Positions 7,493-10,272 of a stretch of 10,272 nucleotides of DNA are shown here, one piece after another. The notes below the pieces were generated by a model. It worked only from the letters and a program-made list of their open reading frames with translations. It ran no database searches and had not been told where the DNA came from. A program made the position numbers and the translations under genes. Source of the stretch: an uncultured Rhizobiaceae group bacterium (lineage in GTDB: Bacteria; Pseudomonadota; Alphaproteobacteria; Rhizobiales; Rhizobiaceae); NCBI GenBank assembly GCA_937951455.1, contig CALFBU010000303.1, forward strand, positions 1 through 10,272, in the 5' to 3' direction. Within the stretch, counting starts at the first letter, position 1. Each line of letters begins with the position of its first letter.

Positions 7493-8197
7493 ATGCCAAC
7501 CATAGCTCTAGTCGATGATGATCGTAATATTCTAACATCAGTATCAATTGCCCTTGAAAATGAAGGCTATAAAGTCGAGACCTATACCGATGGCGCATCT
7601 GCGCTGGACGGGCTTAATATGAAGCGCCCTGATCTGGCTATATTTGACATTAAAATGCCACGCATGGACGGAATGGAGCTCTTGAGACGCCTGCGCCAAA
7701 CTTCCGATCTTCCTGTGATATTTCTCACTTCCAAAGATGAGGAAATTGATGAACTGTTCGGCCTCAAGATGGGGGCGGATGATTTTATCAAAAAACCTTT
7801 CTCGCAACGGCTTTTGGTGGAGCGTGTAAAAGCGGTCTTAAGACGCGTTTCAGCATTACCAGAAACTGGTGCCAAAACAGGTGAGGCTTCGGCAAAGACT
7901 CTGGAGCGGGGTCAACTGGTTATGGATCAAGAGCGCCATACCTGCACATGGAATGGCAAGCCGGTGACCTTAACGGTAACAGAATTTTTAATTCTATACG
8001 CTTTGGCACAAAGGCCTGGCGTTGTTAAAAGCCGTGACTCATTGATGGATGCCGCTTATGATGACCAGGTTTATGTAGATGACCGTACCATCGATAGCCA
8101 CATCAAGCGTCTTCGTAAAAAATTCAAGGTCGAAGACGATAGTTTTGATATGATCGAAACACTTTATGGTGTTGGGTACAGGTTTCGTGAAGGGTAA
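7493..8197 (+). CDS. chvI: Two-component response regulator ChvI (BvrR/OmpR family)
   Basis: A 234-residue DNA-binding response regulator, partner of the adjacent ChvG kinase. The receiver domain (about 2-118) shows the acidic pocket DDD at 8-10, phospho-acceptor Asp52 in [10 protein letters not shown], Thr79 in [22 protein letters not shown], and Lys101 in KKPF. The C-terminal OmpR/PhoB winged helix (about 135-232) includes [17 protein letters not shown], the recognition helix region [15 protein letters not shown], and the terminal wing [10 protein letters not shown]. The N-terminal half looks almost identical to rhizobial ChvI and Brucella BvrR, which supports the symbol. In those relatives the pair controls surface polysaccharide, outer-membrane composition, acid response and host interaction. 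It is followed five bases later by chvG, indicating a shared transcript and probable translational coupling. Confidence 0.96.
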   Translation: MPTIALVDDDRNILTSVSIALENEGYKVETYTDGASALDGLNMKRPDLAIFDIKMPRMDGMELLRRLRQTSDLPVIFLTSKDEEIDELFGLKMGADDFIKKPFSQRLLVERVKAVLRRVSALPETGAKTGEASAKTLERGQLVMDQERHTCTWNGKPVTLTVTEFLILYALAQRPGVVKSRDSLMDAAYDDQVYVDDRTIDSHIKRLRKKFKVEDDSFDMIETLYGVGYRFREG

Positions 8198-8205
8198 TTT
8201 GTTTG
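8189..8205 (+). promoter_or_regulatory. Ribosome binding site supporting the chvG TTG start
   Basis: GAAGGG at 8189-8194, inside the last codons of chvI, ends eight bases before TTG at 8203-8205. This good spacing supports a TTG start and coupling to chvI translation; the first in-frame ATG, at 8329, has a weaker site. Confidence 0.5.
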
Positions 8206-10161
8206 AGCATCGAGCTTGATATCAATAAAGGGTCCCAAAGAGTAGCAGGCTCAGCGCCTGCTACCGCCACCCAGCCGTTGACTCAAGCAGAAAAAACCAA
8301 AAACAAACTTAGACTCATCGAGCAAGAAATGCGCGAAAGCGCCAGCCCTAAAAGCTCCCAGAAAGATTTAGCTTTTCAGAGTGACGAATACACTGATGAA
8401 GATATTGAGCCCAAGGTAAAGCGCAAAAGCCTGCTTTCACGAAGCTTTAAGGTCGTAAAGCAAAACCTGTTTTCTTCTCTGACTCGCCGCATCCTTTTTC
8501 TTAATTTGACAGCACTGACCATCTTCCTGAGTGCTATTCTCTACATGAACCAATTTCGTGAAGGGTTGATTGATGCAAGAACAGAAAGCTTGCTGACCCA
8601 AGGGCGCATTATTGCAAGCACCATTGCAAGTTCAGCGACAGCGACACCTGACGCTATTACCATTGATCCTGATAAATTATGGGAATTGAAAGCTGGCGAG
8701 AGCCTTCAGCCGAAGCTGGAGCCGCTTGATAATTTTACTTATCCGATTAATCCGGAACAGGTAGCCCCGCTACTTCGCCAATTGATTACGCCAAATCAAA
8801 CAAGAGCACGGATTTACGATTCGGATGGTGCGATTATTTTGGACTCGCGAAATCTGTATGCAGCAGGGCAAATCAAACAATTCACACTGCCTCCTGTTAG
8901 CGGTCAAGAAAGGCGTGTTGGTTGGGTTGAGACCATCGGAAATACACTCAATAAATTGCTACAAAGCCATAGCAATCCAATTTATCAAGAGCTTGATGGG
9001 TCGGGCCGGCAATATGAAGAAGTGCAATCTGCCCTAACCGGCGCACCACGTCACATTGTACGTCAAACGGAAGCTGGCAAGCTGACCGTTTCGGTCGCCG
9101 TGCCCGTACAGCGTTTCAGAGCTGTCTTGGGCGTTTTGCTGTTATCGACCGAAGGTGACGACATTGACCGTATTGTCCGCGAAGAGCGGGTTGCGATTTT
9201 GCGCATCTTCCTGGTGGCTTCCATTGTAATTCTTGTTTTATCCGCCTTGCTTGCAAGCACTATCGCAACGCCGCTTAGAAAACTTTCAGAAGCTGCGATC
9301 CGCGTTAAGCGCGGTGTGAAATCCCGTGTCGAAATTCCCGACTTCTCAAACCGTCAGGATGAGATTGGAAATCTCTCAACCTCCATTGGCGAAATGACAA
9401 ATTCACTCTACCAGCGCATTGAGGCGATTGAGAGTTTTGCAGCTGATGTTAGCCACGAGTTGAAAAACCCACTGACATCTTTAAGGAGTGCTGTAGAAAC
9501 CCTGCCTTTAGCGAAAACGGAAGAATCCAAAAAACGTTTGATGGATGTCATTCAGCATGATGTGAGGCGGCTTGATCGACTGATTACGGATATTTCGGAT
9601 GCTTCCAGACTGGACGCAGATCTTGCTAGAGATGATTCAGGGCAAGTTGATCTGGCAGAGTTCTTGCAAAACATTGTCAATGCAAGTCGTGAAATCAAAC
9701 GCAACAAAAAAGTTGATATCAAACTCACCGTCAACAAGCCTAAAAACGCCAATCAGGATTTTGTCGTTTCAGGGCATGACACGCGCCTGGGGCAGGTTGT
9801 CAATAATCTGATTGATAATGCGGCCTCTTTTGTACCCAAGGTTGGCGGCAAGGTTTCAATCGGGCTGGGGCGTAACAAAAATACTGTTTTCATCATCATT
9901 GAAGATAATGGGCCAGGCATTCAGGCTGAAAATCTGGATCGTGTGTTTGAGCGCTTTTATACAGATCGCGCGGAGATGGATGGCTTTGGTCAAAACTCGG
10001 GCCTTGGCTTGTCCATCAGCAGACAAATCATCGAGGCGCATGGCGGGAAAATTCGCGCTGAGAACAGGCGCGATGGTCAAACCGGCGCACGATTTATTGT
10101 AATGCTGCCAGCTGACATGAAAAGTAAATCCAAACCCCGCACTCAAGCCAAGACTTCATAG
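8203..10161 (+). CDS. chvG: Sensor histidine kinase ChvG (ExoS/BvrS)
   Basis: An inner-membrane histidine kinase that phosphorylates ChvI. Read from TTG it has 652 residues. It begins with a long charged cytoplasmic segment (1 to about 95). Membrane segment 1 is about 97-117, the periplasmic sensor about 118-331, and membrane segment 2 about 332-354. A HAMP linker follows (about 354-406, with TPLRKLSEAA and the DEIG motif). The HisKA domain has phospho-acceptor His418 in DVSHELKNPLTSLR. The ATPase domain shows the N box NNLIDNA (534-540), DNGPGI (568-573), FERFY (582-586) and GLGL (600-603), so it looks catalytically intact. In rhizobia the periplasmic part is restrained by ExoR; no exoR is in this window. 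Characterised relatives are nearer 595-600 residues. The extra length is at the N-terminus; a start at the ATG at 8329 would give 610 residues. hprK starts four bases after its stop. Confidence 0.95.
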   Translation: MSIELDINKGSQRVAGSAPATATQPLTQAEKTKNKLRLIEQEMRESASPKSSQKDLAFQSDEYTDEDIEPKVKRKSLLSRSFKVVKQNLFSSLTRRILFLNLTALTIFLSAILYMNQFREGLIDARTESLLTQGRIIASTIASSATATPDAITIDPDKLWELKAGESLQPKLEPLDNFTYPINPEQVAPLLRQLITPNQTRARIYDSDGAIILDSRNLYAAGQIKQFTLPPVSGQERRVGWVETIGNTLNKLLQSHSNPIYQELDGSGRQYEEVQSALTGAPRHIVRQTEAGKLTVSVAVPVQRFRAVLGVLLLSTEGDDIDRIVREERVAILRIFLVASIVILVLSALLASTIATPLRKLSEAAIRVKRGVKSRVEIPDFSNRQDEIGNLSTSIGEMTNSLYQRIEAIESFAADVSHELKNPLTSLRSAVETLPLAKTEESKKRLMDVIQHDVRRLDRLITDISDASRLDADLARDDSGQVDLAEFLQNIVNASREIKRNKKVDIKLTVNKPKNANQDFVVSGHDTRLGQVVNNLIDNAASFVPKVGGKVSIGLGRNKNTVFIIIEDNGPGIQAENLDRVFERFYTDRAEMDGFGQNSGLGLSISRQIIEAHGGKIRAENRRDGQTGARFIVMLPADMKSKSKPRTQAKTS

Positions 10162-10165
10162 TTAG

Positions 10166-10272
10166 ATGACTGTTGTGAACGACCATGCGTGTGCATTGGA
10201 AATCAATGATATTGGTATTTTAATAAAGGGAAAATCTGGCATCGGTAAAACCTCACTGATGCTGGGACTATT
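10166..10272 (+). CDS. hprK: HPr kinase/phosphorylase, N-terminal fragment (cut by window end)
   Basis: Thirty-five complete codons are visible before the window ends. They read MTVVNDHACALEIND, then GILIKGKSGIGKTSLMLGL. The Walker A loop GKSGIGKTS falls about 22 residues from the start, as in the short alphaproteobacterial HprK that consists only of the catalytic domain and lacks the N-terminal domain of Firmicutes enzymes. The protein phosphorylates and dephosphorylates a Ser of HPr in the PTS. It starts four bases after chvG, which fits the known chvI-chvG-hprK order with PTS genes expected next. No strong Shine-Dalgarno is visible, consistent with coupling to chvG. A GTG at 10175 is an alternative start. 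The identity rests on the P-loop position plus synteny because the rest of the gene is absent. Confidence 0.85.
   Translation, partial: MTVVNDHACALEINDIGILIKGKSGIGKTSLMLGL

Noticed and set aside
7384..7518. Small open frame of 44 codons overlapping the chvI start
   Set aside because: It has no ribosome binding site, the composition is not protein-like and it runs into chvI in another frame; a leader peptide is not supported.
1..10272. Mobile element, CRISPR array, toxin-antitoxin, phage or tRNA signatures
   Set aside because: I looked for transposase or integrase motifs, regularly spaced repeats, terminal inverted repeats and tRNA-like cloverleaf sequence and saw none.

Overview
The window reads as chromosomal DNA of an alphaproteobacterium, most likely a member of the Hyphomicrobiales (Rhizobiales). 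The main reason is the order on the right: ATP-type PEP carboxykinase (pckA, reversed), then chvI, chvG and the start of hprK. ChvI is nearly the textbook rhizobial/Brucella (BvrR) sequence by eye. Base composition looks moderate, roughly in the 40s percent GC (estimated, not counted), which is low for classic rhizobia and would suit a marine or host-associated relative. I cannot name the genus.

Layout. Positions 1-321 hold the 3' end of an unrecognised gene that enters from upstream. At 516-809 is a small membrane-anchored protein with a ribosomal L7/L12 C-terminal-like segment. A convergent pair of minus-strand genes follows: an acyltransferase-3 family membrane protein (1501-2652) and, downstream in the same direction, a small exported protein with a twin-arginine-like signal and a very acidic tail (923-1453). 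A divergent spacer (2653-2888) leads to a bifunctional class A penicillin-binding protein (2889-5096) and a small two-pass membrane protein (5161-5595). The latter ends one base from the stop of the convergent pckA (5597-7195). A roughly 300-base spacer separates pckA from the divergent chvI-chvG-hprK operon, with hprK cut by the window end.

How the genes fit together. The right half links central carbon state to envelope control. PckA consumes oxaloacetate to make PEP, the phosphoryl donor of the PTS. HprK is the kinase/phosphorylase of HPr. ChvG/ChvI is the envelope and acid-stress two-component system of this group. The left half is largely envelope biology: peptidoglycan synthesis, a surface acyltransferase, an exported acidic protein and two small membrane proteins. 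No mobile element, CRISPR array, tRNA, rRNA or phage gene is visible. I found no convincing undescribed multi-gene system. The most unusual items are the membrane-tethered L7/L12-like protein, the exported acidic protein and the long ChvG N-terminus.
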